Source: Kutzneria kofuensis
Lineage (GTDB): Bacteria; Actinomycetota; Actinomycetes; Mycobacteriales; Pseudonocardiaceae
Direction: 5' to 3'
Assembly: GCF_014203355.1 (NCBI RefSeq)
Contig: NZ_JACHIR010000005.1
Coordinates: 113,352-177,351, forward strand
Length of the DNA stretch: 64,000 nt
The translations under genes and the position numbers were made by a program. Position 1 is the first letter of the stretch; each line of letters opens with the position of its first letter. Shown piece after piece: positions 41,618-50,500 of this stretch. Under the pieces are notes generated by a model. The model had not been told where the DNA came from. It saw only the letters and a program-made list of their open reading frames with translations, and did no database searches.

Positions 41618-42590
41618 CGGAGGTCCTCCACGCGAAGCAGTTGGTGGTACAGGTCTGGCACGTCTGCCCGGCGCCGGCCGCCAGCAGCTGCGGCCGGCGG
41701 TCCAGCGCCGCGGTCCACGCGGGAGCCAGCTCCGCCCCGTCGGACGGCAGCTTCTCGGCGAGCACCATCCGCTGGCTGGTCCCGCAGATCGCGGTGGCGC
41801 CGTCGGAGGTCAGCAGCACGCCCTTGTGCAGCAACCGGCACGGCAGCTCCCGCGGCTCGCCGCGAAGCACCCGCCGCAGGTCGGTGTCCAGGCGCTGCCG
41901 GCTGCGCCGGGTGAGGAAGTCGACGGCCCGCGCCGACTGCTCGGCGTCGAGGCTGACGTCCTGGTAGAGCGGCAGGCTGTTGATGTAGTGGTCGGACCGG
42001 TTGACCACGGCGTAGGACACCGGCAGGCGCTGCGCCTCGGCGTAGTCGGCGAGCTCGTCCAGCCGGTCCACGTTGAGCCGGTTGATCACGCACGTCAGGG
42101 CGATGTGCACGTTCTCGCGCCGGCGGGCCTCGGCCACGAACCGGGTCGCCTCGGCGAACGCGCCCGGCCGGCGCCGGACCCGGTCGTGCACCTCGCCGAC
42201 CCCGTCGAGGGACACGTACAGGTCGAGCGGGTGGCCGTCGTCGAGGGCCTGCAGGCCGGTCAGCGCGGGCCCGGCCGGGACGCCCGCGCTGGACACGCTC
42301 AGCCGCTCGTAGCGGTCACGCCGGGCCAGCAGGTCCGGGAACAGCCGGCGGGCGGCCGGGATCACCAGCGGGTCCCCGCCGGTGATGTTGACCTCCTCCC
42401 AGCGGTCCCCGTCCGGCGGGTGCTCCAGCGCCGTGACCAGCGCCGACCGGTCGAGCACGGTGTGCGGCCGGCTGTCGGGCAGCCCGCAGAACACGCAGTC
42501 GCACCCGCACGCGGTGGCCAGCGACATGATCAGGATGCCGTCGCCGGACCGCCGCGCCGTGGCCCGCTCCGGGCCGACGGCGGTGCTCAT
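41598..42590 (-). CDS. Radical SAM/SPASM enzyme 3
   Basis: A 330-residue radical SAM enzyme. The motif is C28, C32 and C35 (CGCDCVFC; C30 is an additional Cys inside the loop, which is unusual). Barrel elements are ITGGDP, with Asp in place of the usual Glu, and YVSLDGVGEVHDRVRRRPGAF. The auxiliary region has LPCRLLHKG, AICGTSQ and TCQTCTTNCFAW. It overlaps both neighbours (20 bases with radical SAM 2 and 4 with radical SAM 4), showing tight coupling. It is a paralogue of both. Confidence 0.88.
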   Translation of the reverse strand: MSTAVGPERATARRSGDGILIMSLATACGCDCVFCGLPDSRPHTVLDRSALVTALEHPPDGDRWEEVNITGGDPLVIPAARRLFPDLLARRDRYERLSVSSAGVPAGPALTGLQALDDGHPLDLYVSLDGVGEVHDRVRRRPGAFAEATRFVAEARRRENVHIALTCVINRLNVDRLDELADYAEAQRLPVSYAVVNRSDHYINSLPLYQDVSLDAEQSARAVDFLTRRSRQRLDTDLRRVLRGEPRELPCRLLHKGVLLTSDGATAICGTSQRMVLAEKLPSDGAELAPAWTAALDRRPQLLAAGAGQTCQTCTTNCFAWRTSDGPVPS

Positions 42591-43591
42591 ACCAGCGCGC
42601 CAACCGCAAGATCCCAGTCCTCGTACGAGTTCGAGAAGCAGGACTCGCACTTGCCCGGGATCAGGTTCTCCCGGCAGCTGCGCCGGTCCGCGCCCTCCCA
42701 GATGGACTGGAAGTCGTCGGTGAGCAGGTTGCCGATGAAGAAGTCGAGGAACGTGCCGCAGATGTAGGCCTTGCCGTCGGGCATCAGCACGAAGCCCTTG
42801 TCCGGGAAGAAGCAGCCGCGCTGGCGCCGGCCGCTCTCCAGCGTCTCCAGCATGGTGTTGTAGAACCGGCTGGAGAAGTTGATGTTCTCCGGGTGCTGGC
42901 AGACCTCCGCGATGGCCGCCCGGACCTGCTGGAACTGCTCGTCGCTGACCTGGAACCGGCGCTCGAGGCCGGCGCCGCCGATGAACACCTCGGGCCGCGC
43001 CGCCAGGTTGTAGTCCACCCGCACGCCCAGCGACCGGACGTAGTGGAACACCGGCAGGATCTGGCTGACGTTGCGGTCGGTGATGGTGAAGCTGGCGGTC
43101 ACCCGCAGCGTGTCCGGCCACTCCTTGGCCTGCGCGGCCAGGAAGTTCAGCGCCTCGTCGGCCAGCTGGAAGGCGCCCGGGTGCCGGCGGTGCCGGTCGT
43201 GCGCCTGGCCGATGCCGTCCAGGGAGATGTAGACCCGCAGCTTCACGCCGCGCTCCCGGCACCGCGGCAGGGTCAGCTCGAGCGCGTCCTTGATCTCGCG
43301 CTTGAGGTGCCCGTCGGTGTTGATGCAGATCTCCTTGATCCGCTCGTAGTTCTCCAGCATGCCCAGCATCAGCCTGGCGATCCGGGGATGGGTGAACGGC
43401 TCGCCGCCGCTGAGGTTCACCGACTCCACGTGCGCCCGCAGGAACGGGTCGCTCTCCACCTTGGCCAGCAGGTCGGCGCCGGAGTGCTCCTTGTCCGACT
43501 CGGGCAGCCGCCAGATGCCGCAGCTGCGGCACTTGCTGTTGCACGTCATGGTGATCGGGAAGATCATCACTCGCGGGAAGCTGTTGCTCAT
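42587..43591 (-). CDS. Radical SAM/SPASM enzyme 4
   Basis: A 334-residue radical SAM enzyme. The motif is C17, C21 and C24 (CNSKCRSC), with NLSGGEPFTHP and YISLDGIGQAHDRHRRHPGAF. The C-terminal region has RGCFFPDKG, YICGTFLDFF and KCESCFSNSYEDW. The ATG overlaps the stop of the upstream GT2 gene (ATGA). It lies first in the run of three paralogous radical SAM genes. Epimerisation, dehydrogenation or C-C/C-S chemistry on a sugar would all fit the family. Confidence 0.88.
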   Translation of the reverse strand: MSNSFPRVMIFPITMTCNSKCRSCGIWRLPESDKEHSGADLLAKVESDPFLRAHVESVNLSGGEPFTHPRIARLMLGMLENYERIKEICINTDGHLKREIKDALELTLPRCRERGVKLRVYISLDGIGQAHDRHRRHPGAFQLADEALNFLAAQAKEWPDTLRVTASFTITDRNVSQILPVFHYVRSLGVRVDYNLAARPEVFIGGAGLERRFQVSDEQFQQVRAAIAEVCQHPENINFSSRFYNTMLETLESGRRQRGCFFPDKGFVLMPDGKAYICGTFLDFFIGNLLTDDFQSIWEGADRRSCRENLIPGKCESCFSNSYEDWDLAVGALV

Positions 43592-44496
43592 CGTTGTCCT
43601 CGGGTTGAAGGGGCGGGCGGGGACGTGCGGACGCCCGCGGCGACGAACATCGTCAGCGAGGCGGCGAGCAGGCCCAGATCGACGGCGAGGAAGCCCAGGC
43701 GGGCCGCTTTCAGGTCGGCCCTGATCGCGGTGCGGATCTGGTCGTGGGGCCGGCGGTGCATACGCACGAAGGCCCGCAGCGCCCCGCCCACGCCGTGGTA
43801 CGGACCGACCGAGGTGCTGAACGCCCCGTAGGACCACACCTTGCGGGGCAGGGTTCGCAGCGTCTCGTGGTGGTCGTGGTCGACGGCGGCCGCGGCCCGA
43901 TAGACCAGGCGCTCCCCGGCGGCGCGCAGCTTGCGGCAGAACGCGACGTCCTCGTAGGCGATGGTGTGGGCCGGATCGAAGTCGGTGCCGTGCAGGCGGG
44001 TCAGGTCGATGACGAGGTTGCCGCCGGACAGGAAGTCGGGGTCGTCGATGTCTCGGTCGCCGAGGTCCTGGCGTAGGTGCACCGCCTTCCACCGCTCGGC
44101 GATCGTGCCGTCGCGCAACTCGTCCTGCCGGCCACCCGCGATCACGGCGCCCGCGGCGGTCAGTTCCGCGTGCAGCACCCGCAGCCAGTCCGGGTGGGGG
44201 TAGCAATCGGAGTTGAGGAACGCGAGGTACCGGGTGCGGCAGCTGCGCAGGGCGAGGTTGCGGGCGGTGCCCAGGCCGCCGGTGCCGGGCGGGGTGTTGA
44301 CCACCTCCGCGCCGGCCCGCCGGGCGATGTCGCCGGTGCCGTCGGTGGACCGGTCGTCGATCACGACGATCCGCACGTCCGCGCCGACGCACCGGCGCGT
44401 GGTCTCGACGCAGCGGCCCACCGTGCGGGCCGCGTTGTGGGCCGGGATGAACACCGACACGTCGGCGATCCCGGCTCCGGTACTGGCTTCTGCCAT
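43588..44496 (-). CDS. GT2-family glycosyltransferase
   Basis: A 302-residue GT-A glycosyltransferase: VSVFIPAHNAARTVGRCVE at the start, VVIDDRSTDGT for the nucleotide, FLNSDCYPHPDWL as the DxD-like motif (NSD here) and YEDVAFCRKL for the acceptor region. A hydrophobic segment near the C-terminus (LGFLAVDLGLLAASLTMFVAAG, about residues 262-285) suggests membrane attachment. ATG 44496 has GGGGG about 7 nt upstream; an earlier start at 44532 would overlap the PKS gene by 26 bases. Its stop overlaps radical SAM 4. Confidence 0.88.
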   Translation of the reverse strand: MAEASTGAGIADVSVFIPAHNAARTVGRCVETTRRCVGADVRIVVIDDRSTDGTGDIARRAGAEVVNTPPGTGGLGTARNLALRSCRTRYLAFLNSDCYPHPDWLRVLHAELTAAGAVIAGGRQDELRDGTIAERWKAVHLRQDLGDRDIDDPDFLSGGNLVIDLTRLHGTDFDPAHTIAYEDVAFCRKLRAAGERLVYRAAAAVDHDHHETLRTLPRKVWSYGAFSTSVGPYHGVGGALRAFVRMHRRPHDQIRTAIRADLKAARLGFLAVDLGLLAASLTMFVAAGVRTSPPAPSTRGQR

Positions 44497-44506
44497 GACA
44501 CCCCCG

Positions 44507-47056
44507 TCACTTCGCCGCTGTCCGGTTGTCACGCGACTCGGTCACCGTCCGCGCGATTCGTTCGACGGTGCCGAGTTCGAACACCGTGATGGGGTCCAGC
44601 TCCACGCCGAACCGTTCCTGCACGCACATCGCCACCCGGATCGCGCCGAACGAGTCGACGCCCAGATCGAGCAGGTCGTCCTGGTGGCCGAGCTCCGGCA
44701 GGTCGAGGGTTTGCGCGCACATCGACAGCAGAACCCCGGCCACGTCGTCGGTTTCGGGCGCCGGGCGGGCCGGCTGCGGTTGCGCGGGCACGTCGACCCA
44801 GTGCCGCGTTCGCTGGTACGGGTAGCCGGGCGCGGGCACCCGCCGGTAGCCGCGACCGGCGTCACGGCGCCCGAAGTCGATCGGCTGCCCGGCGGTCCAC
44901 AGCTCGACGAGCGCCTCATCCACCGTGCCGGCGCCGATTTCCACGACGAGGGCGTCGTCGGGTACCACGCCCGAGTGCGCCTCACGGTCACGCCAGGCGG
45001 CCCAGAACGACACGGTGGCAACATCTTCGGCCGGCACGGGCCCACCGGTGCTGGCGAACGCCAGCTGCCGGCGCGGCAGCCGCGGTGTGCTGGCCGCCAA
45101 GGCATCCGCGTACCGGTCCTCGCTTCCCGACGCCAGCGCGGCGGCGATGCGAAGCCCGTCCGCCATCCCGAACACCCCCGCGACGGCGGCGGCGACCAGT
45201 TCGCCGATGCCCTGCCCGGTGAGCAGCGCGGGCCGGACGCCGAGATGGATCAGGTAGTGCGCGAAGGTGTACTGGACGACGAACTGCAATGGCGCCAAGG
45301 CATCCGCGTCAATTGGACCGTCGTCGGCCAGCCACAGTGCGCGCAGATCGACGTCCAACAATTGCCGCAGCAGGTCGAAAGCGGCGTCGCAGCCGGTGCG
45401 GACGACCGGCTCGCCGTGGTAGCCCCGCCGCGCGGACGTCAGCTGTTCCGGGCCCATCGGGGCGAACCGAAGCCAGACCGGGCGCGAGCCGTTCCCGCGG
45501 CTGACGTTGTCAGCACGCAGGAGCTCGGCGGCCTCCTTGCCGTCCCTGGCCAGCACCGCGCCGCGATACGGCCGAGGCGTGCGGCCGACCCGGAGGGTGT
45601 GAGCCGCGTCGGCGAACTCCGCGCCGGCCAGGTCGGCGAAGTATCCGGCGAGCGACTCCCGCAACTGGTCCGCGGCGACACCGTCCATCGCGGACCACAC
45701 GATCAGTTCCCGGTCCCGCGCGGGCGTGTCGCGGCCGTCGGGTTCCGGCGCCTCCTGGAGCACGACGTGCGCGTTGGTGCCGCCGACGCCGAACGAGCTG
45801 ACGCCGGCCCGCCGCGGCGATCCCGGCTGCCGGGGCCACGGCCGCAGCGTGTCGTTGACGAAGAACGGGCCGCCGGCCAGGTTCAGCTCCGGGTTCGGTT
45901 CCCGGAAGTTCAGGCTGGCCGGGATGGCCTCGTGGGCCAGCGCCAGCACCGCCTTGATCAGGCCGGTGATCCCGGCGGCCTGTCCCAGGTGACCGACGTT
46001 GCCCTTCACTGAGCCGATGCCGCACCAGCCGGTCGGCAGCGGGGCGTCACCGGCCAGGCGTCGGTAGGCCTTGGTCAGCGCGGCGACCTCGATCGGGTCG
46101 CCCAGCCGCGTCGCGGTGCCGTGCGCCTCCACGTAGGACACGCCGCGCGGGTCCACGCCCGCGCGGGTCATCGCCTCGTGCACGCAGTCGGCCTGGCCGG
46201 CGACGCCGGGAGTGGCGAACCCGGCCCGCTGGTCGCCGTCGTTGGTGACCGCCGAGCCGAGCACGACGGCGTGCACCCGGTCGCCGTCGGCCAGCGCCGA
46301 CGACAGCCGCTTGAGCACGACTGCCCCGACGCCGGAGCCGAAGTTGGTGCCGGTGGCGTCCCGGTCGAACGGCCGGGGCACGCCGTCCCGGGCGGTCAGC
46401 CCACCGTCCACATAGGAGTATCCGCGGCACACCGGCAGCTCGAGGTCCACCCCGCCGGCGATCGCCAGCCCGCAGTCCCCCGCCCGGAGGGCGGTGCAGG
46501 CGACGTGCACCGCGACCAGCGAGGTGGAGCACGCGGTCTGCACGGCCATGCTCGGGCCGCGCAGCCCCAGCTTGTACGACACGAAGGTGGGCAGGTAGTC
46601 CGGATGGGTGGCGAAGTCCACCGCCCGCTCGCCCACCGACGCGGCCGTCCCGGACCGTTCCAGGTTCTCGGCGCGGTAGCGGCTGCCGTTCGCGCCGGCG
46701 AACACGCCGATCCGGTCCGGGTGCCCGTGCGGGTCGTGGCCGGCGTGTTCCAGGGCCGCGTGGGCGATCTCCAGGAACACCCGGTGCTGCGGGTCGCGCA
46801 GCCGCGCGTCCTGGTCGGTCATCCCGAACAGCGTGGTGTCCATCAGGTCCATGGCCGGCGGGCACGGCCGCACCCGGACGTAGGCGTCGTTGGCCACCCG
46901 CTCCGGCGGCTCGCCGTGCGCGACCAGGAGGTCGTCGTCGAAGCGCACGAAGCTGGCGCGGCCGGCGACCAGGTTCGACCAGAACTCGCCGACGTCGTCG
47001 GCACCGGGAAAGCGCCCGGCCATGCCGATGATCGCTACCGGTTCCGCCTGGTCCAC
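44507..47056 (-). CDS. Type I PKS module: KS, degenerate AT, ACP
   Basis: An 849-residue PKS. The ketosynthase is intact: C176 in TACSTS, EAHGTAT and GNVGH. The acyltransferase region is present but catalytically dead: FAPMGPEQL replaces FPGQG, and GQGIGE replaces GHSxGE, so the nucleophile Ser is Gly at about residue 616. The carrier domain has S802 in LGVDSFGAI. Post-AT linker YRRVPAPGYPYQRTRHW matches that of the next PKS. It must be loaded by an AT in trans, perhaps that of the 47508-52742 protein, or act as a decarboxylative or condensing starter unit. GTG 47056 has GGAGG 10 nt upstream. No reductive domain is present. Confidence 0.9.
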   Translation of the reverse strand: MDQAEPVAIIGMAGRFPGADDVGEFWSNLVAGRASFVRFDDDLLVAHGEPPERVANDAYVRVRPCPPAMDLMDTTLFGMTDQDARLRDPQHRVFLEIAHAALEHAGHDPHGHPDRIGVFAGANGSRYRAENLERSGTAASVGERAVDFATHPDYLPTFVSYKLGLRGPSMAVQTACSTSLVAVHVACTALRAGDCGLAIAGGVDLELPVCRGYSYVDGGLTARDGVPRPFDRDATGTNFGSGVGAVVLKRLSSALADGDRVHAVVLGSAVTNDGDQRAGFATPGVAGQADCVHEAMTRAGVDPRGVSYVEAHGTATRLGDPIEVAALTKAYRRLAGDAPLPTGWCGIGSVKGNVGHLGQAAGITGLIKAVLALAHEAIPASLNFREPNPELNLAGGPFFVNDTLRPWPRQPGSPRRAGVSSFGVGGTNAHVVLQEAPEPDGRDTPARDRELIVWSAMDGVAADQLRESLAGYFADLAGAEFADAAHTLRVGRTPRPYRGAVLARDGKEAAELLRADNVSRGNGSRPVWLRFAPMGPEQLTSARRGYHGEPVVRTGCDAAFDLLRQLLDVDLRALWLADDGPIDADALAPLQFVVQYTFAHYLIHLGVRPALLTGQGIGELVAAAVAGVFGMADGLRIAAALASGSEDRYADALAASTPRLPRRQLAFASTGGPVPAEDVATVSFWAAWRDREAHSGVVPDDALVVEIGAGTVDEALVELWTAGQPIDFGRRDAGRGYRRVPAPGYPYQRTRHWVDVPAQPQPARPAPETDDVAGVLLSMCAQTLDLPELGHQDDLLDLGVDSFGAIRVAMCVQERFGVELDPITVFELGTVERIARTVTESRDNRTAAK

Positions 47057-47199
47057 TGTGGTCGTTCCTCCGGTGACTGCTCGCGGCCGGCGACCGCGGC
47101 GCGGTGCCGGCCGGCCCGGCCGGGAAGTTGGGTCGCTCCAGCCAGCATGGCTCCGGCCGGGTGCCCCTAACACGTCCCCAAAAGAAGGGGCCGGGCCGG

Positions 47200-47511
47200 T
47201 CAGGTGTCCCAGGGCAACGCGTCGTCGTCGGCCGGCACGGGCGCGCCGCTCATCCGGGCGCTGAGCTCCACCGCCAGCAGCCGGACGTTCTGGAACTGGA
47301 AGAAGTCCAGCAGCGCCACCGGGACGCCGACCCGCTTCAGGTCGACCACCACCGAGGCCACCTTCATGGACGTCAGGCCGGCCTCGAAGAAGCCGTCGTC
47401 CTCGGTGAGATCGCGGGGCGCCAGCCGGCGGCGGCAGCTGGCCATCAGCGCGTCGGTCAGGGTCCCCGGATCCGTGGCCCCCGCGGCGATCGCGGTCAAC
47501 GGGTCGGTCAT
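47200..47511 (-). CDS. Free acyl carrier protein
   Basis: A 103-residue stand-alone carrier protein. The 4'-phosphopantetheine site is the Ser of GLTSMKVA; the surrounding DDGFFEAGLTSM pattern is typical of PKS-type carriers. The ATG overlaps the PKS stop upstream by 4 bases (ATGA), so it is made together with that PKS. It might receive a special extender or starter unit, or feed the AT-less PKS downstream. Confidence 0.88.
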   Translation of the reverse strand: MTDPLTAIAAGATDPGTLTDALMASCRRRLAPRDLTEDDGFFEAGLTSMKVASVVVDLKRVGVPVALLDFFQFQNVRLLAVELSARMSGAPVPADDDALPWDT

Positions 47512-50500
47512 GTGGCTACCCCCGGGTCGGCCGGTGCTGGTTCGCGCAGCGCGAGCACTTCCGCGGCCAGCAGCTCGGGCGTGCTGCGGTCGAACACTGT
47601 GACGGCGCTGATCTCCACACCCCAGCGCAGGTTGATCCGGGACACGAGCTGGACCGCCGACAGCGAGTCCCCGCCGTGCCCGAAGAAGTCGTCCCCTACC
47701 CCGAACCGGCCGACTCCCAACGTCTGCGCGCACATCTCCGCCACCATGAGCTCGATCTCCTCGGCTCCGTCCGGGGTGCCGGCGGGCCGGCGCTCCACCG
47801 GTCGGGCCACGGGCCGCGGATCCGCCGCCGGGGCAACGGGGTCGGGGCGGTCGTCAGCGGTGTCGCGCAGCCACAGGTCGCGGACGGGCAGCGCCCGGTT
47901 GTCCGGCAGTGTCACCAGCACGTACGGCGGCAGCGGCAAGGTCAGCAGGTCCCGCAACGCCTGTACGCCGTCCGCCGGCGACAGCGCCGCACGGTCCGTC
48001 GGCGCCGAGGGCGGTGTTTCGACGAACTCCGACGGCTGGACCTCGCGCAGCACGAACCCGGTCACGGTGGCCAGCACCCGGCCGTCGGCGGCGTCGAGGA
48101 TGTCGAAGTCCATCTCGTAGCGGCGGTCCACCGCCGCGTTCCTGGTCACGTGCACGGCGATCCGCGCGGTCAGCGGCGCGAACCACTCGAACCGCCGGTA
48201 GCAGAACGGCAGGTAGTCCCGGCCCGCCCGGTCGCTGACCGACGTCGCCACGTCGATCAGGGCGGGGTGCAGCGGATGGTCGGCGAGTTCGGCGTGGAAC
48301 TCTTCGGGCAGGCCGAGTTCGGCCAGCCAGCGCCCGTCTCGGTGGCGCACGCCGCCGACGACCTGCCAGCGGGGGCCGAAGTCGATCCACGACGAGAGCT
48401 GGACCGGCGGGGCCTCGTCGAGCGTCGCGGCCAGCGCGGCCACGTCGACCGCCGCCGGCACGGCGGCCCGGCCGGGGCCGATCGAACCACGCGCGTGCTC
48501 CGTCCACTCCGGACCGTCGGCCGGGTGCCGGGCGTGCACGCGGACGTCGTGGCGGCCGGCCGACGGGGTGAACGTCACCCGCACCTCGACCGGGTCGTCC
48601 CCCACGATCGGCGTGACGAACGTCAGCTCCCTGACCTCGGCCGCGGTCCCCGCCGGCCACAGCCCGCGCCGCGCGGCGGCGGTGCAGATCAGCTCCAGCA
48701 CCGCGGTCGCCGGCAACACCCGGCGGCCCTTGACCCGGTGCTCGTCGAGTTCCCAGTCACGGCCGGGCTCGAAGGTGCGGGTGACCTGCCACTCCGCTCC
48801 GGCCACGGGCCGGCCGGCGACCGGCGACCCGACGGCCATGCCGACCTCCGCCCAGGCCGGCCACGCCACCGACACCGTCCGCCCGTCGCGGGGCATGCGG
48901 GCACGGGCGTGCGCGTCGAGGAAGGCGTTGGCGGCCGCGTAGTCGGCGCTGCCGTAGAGCCCGGCCAGGCCGGCCTGGCTGGAGAAGTGCAGCACGAAGT
49001 CCAGCGGCTGCCCGGCGAGCACCTCGTCCAGCACGAGCGCGCCGCGGACCTTCGGGGCCAGCACGCGCCGCACATCGGCCGTGGACCGCTGCTCGAACAG
49101 GCCGCCGCCGGGCACGCCGGCGCAGTGCAGCACGCCGTGGATCTCCCCGAACCGGGCGACCACGTCCCGCACCACGGCGCGCATCGCGGCGACGTCAGCG
49201 ACGTCCGCGGCGAAAACCTCGACCTCGGCCCCGGACTGCCGGATCCGTTCGAGCCACGGCCGGACAGCCGGATCGTCCTCGGACGCCGTCCGACCGACCA
49301 GGGCGATCCGCCGCGCCTGGACGTCCGCGAGCATCGCCGCGACCTCCCGCCCCAGGCCGCCGAGGCCGCCGGTCACGAGGTACGTGCCGTCCGCGCGCAG
49401 TCGGCCGGGACCGGTCGGGCCGCCGCGCAGCAGGCGCAGCCGAGGCACCCAGCGGACCGCGCCGCGCAGCGCGACCTGCGCCTCCCCCAACCCCCCCAAC
49501 TCCGCCAGCTCGGCGGCGAGGGATCTCGGGTTCACGTGTGGTCCCAGGTCGACCGTCACGCACCGGACGCCGGGCGCTTCGCGCTCGATGGTCCGCAGGG
49601 CCCCGACGAGCATGCCGGCCGCCGGGTTGACCGGCTCGTCGCCGGACACGTCCACGGCGTACCTGGTCAGCACGCACAACGTCACCGGGCGGCGCAGCCG
49701 CCGCTGGTACCTCGCGCACGCCGCCGCGCAGGCCAGCAGGCCGTGCAGGCCCTGGTCCAGCTGCTCGTCGATGTCGTCCAGGCCGGTCTCGGCGGGCAGC
49801 CGCAGGGCCAGACCGTGCACCACGAGCTCGGGCGGTTCGGTCGATCGCGCGCAGTCGTCGAACACGGCCGTCCAGTCCACGGTGGACCCTTCAGTGCGGA
49901 CGGCGCGCACCGGCCGTCCGGTGCTGTCGAGGGCGGCCAGCACGGGATCGGCCACCGGCTCGGCGGGCAGGACCGCCAGCACGCCGCCCGGCTGTGGCTC
50001 GCCGGCCGGGCCGGCCGCCCGCACCCAGTCCATCTCCGCGAAGGCGTATCCCCGCCGCTGCCCGGTCACCGCGGGCCGGCTCCGGGCGGCGGACGCGCCC
50101 GTGCGGTGCCGCGCGAGGTCGATCCAGTGCCGACGGCGCTGGTACGGGTATCCGGGCGCCGGGACGCGCCGGTAGCCGCCGTTGTTGTCGTACCGGTGGA
50201 AGTCGATGTCCTGGCCGTGCACCCACAGCCGGCCCAGCAGGGTGGGGAACGCCGTCGGGTCGCCGGCCCGGCGCGCGCCGGGCAGGGCCGCGACGACCAC
50301 GGCGTCATGGTCCGCGGCCTTGGCCTGGTCCCGCAGCGCACCGCCGAGCACCGGCGGCCCGACCTCGACCGCGAACGGCGTCCCGGCCGTCGCCAGCACG
50401 TGGTCGACGGCGTCGGCGAACCGGACGGGCTCGGTGAGCTGCCGCGCCCAGAACTCCGGTGACGCCGCCTCCGCGGGGTCGACGGTCTGGCCGGAGCAGC

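Noticed and set aside
37492..43591. RiPP (modified peptide) pathway because of several SPASM-type radical SAM enzymes
   Set aside because: No short precursor peptide gene, RRE-like protein or peptidase is visible next to them, whereas glycosyltransferases are interleaved.
47157..47185. Short hairpin around CCCCAAAAGAAGGGG between ACP and PKS genes
   Set aside because: Only four base pairs in the stem; too weak to call a terminator.
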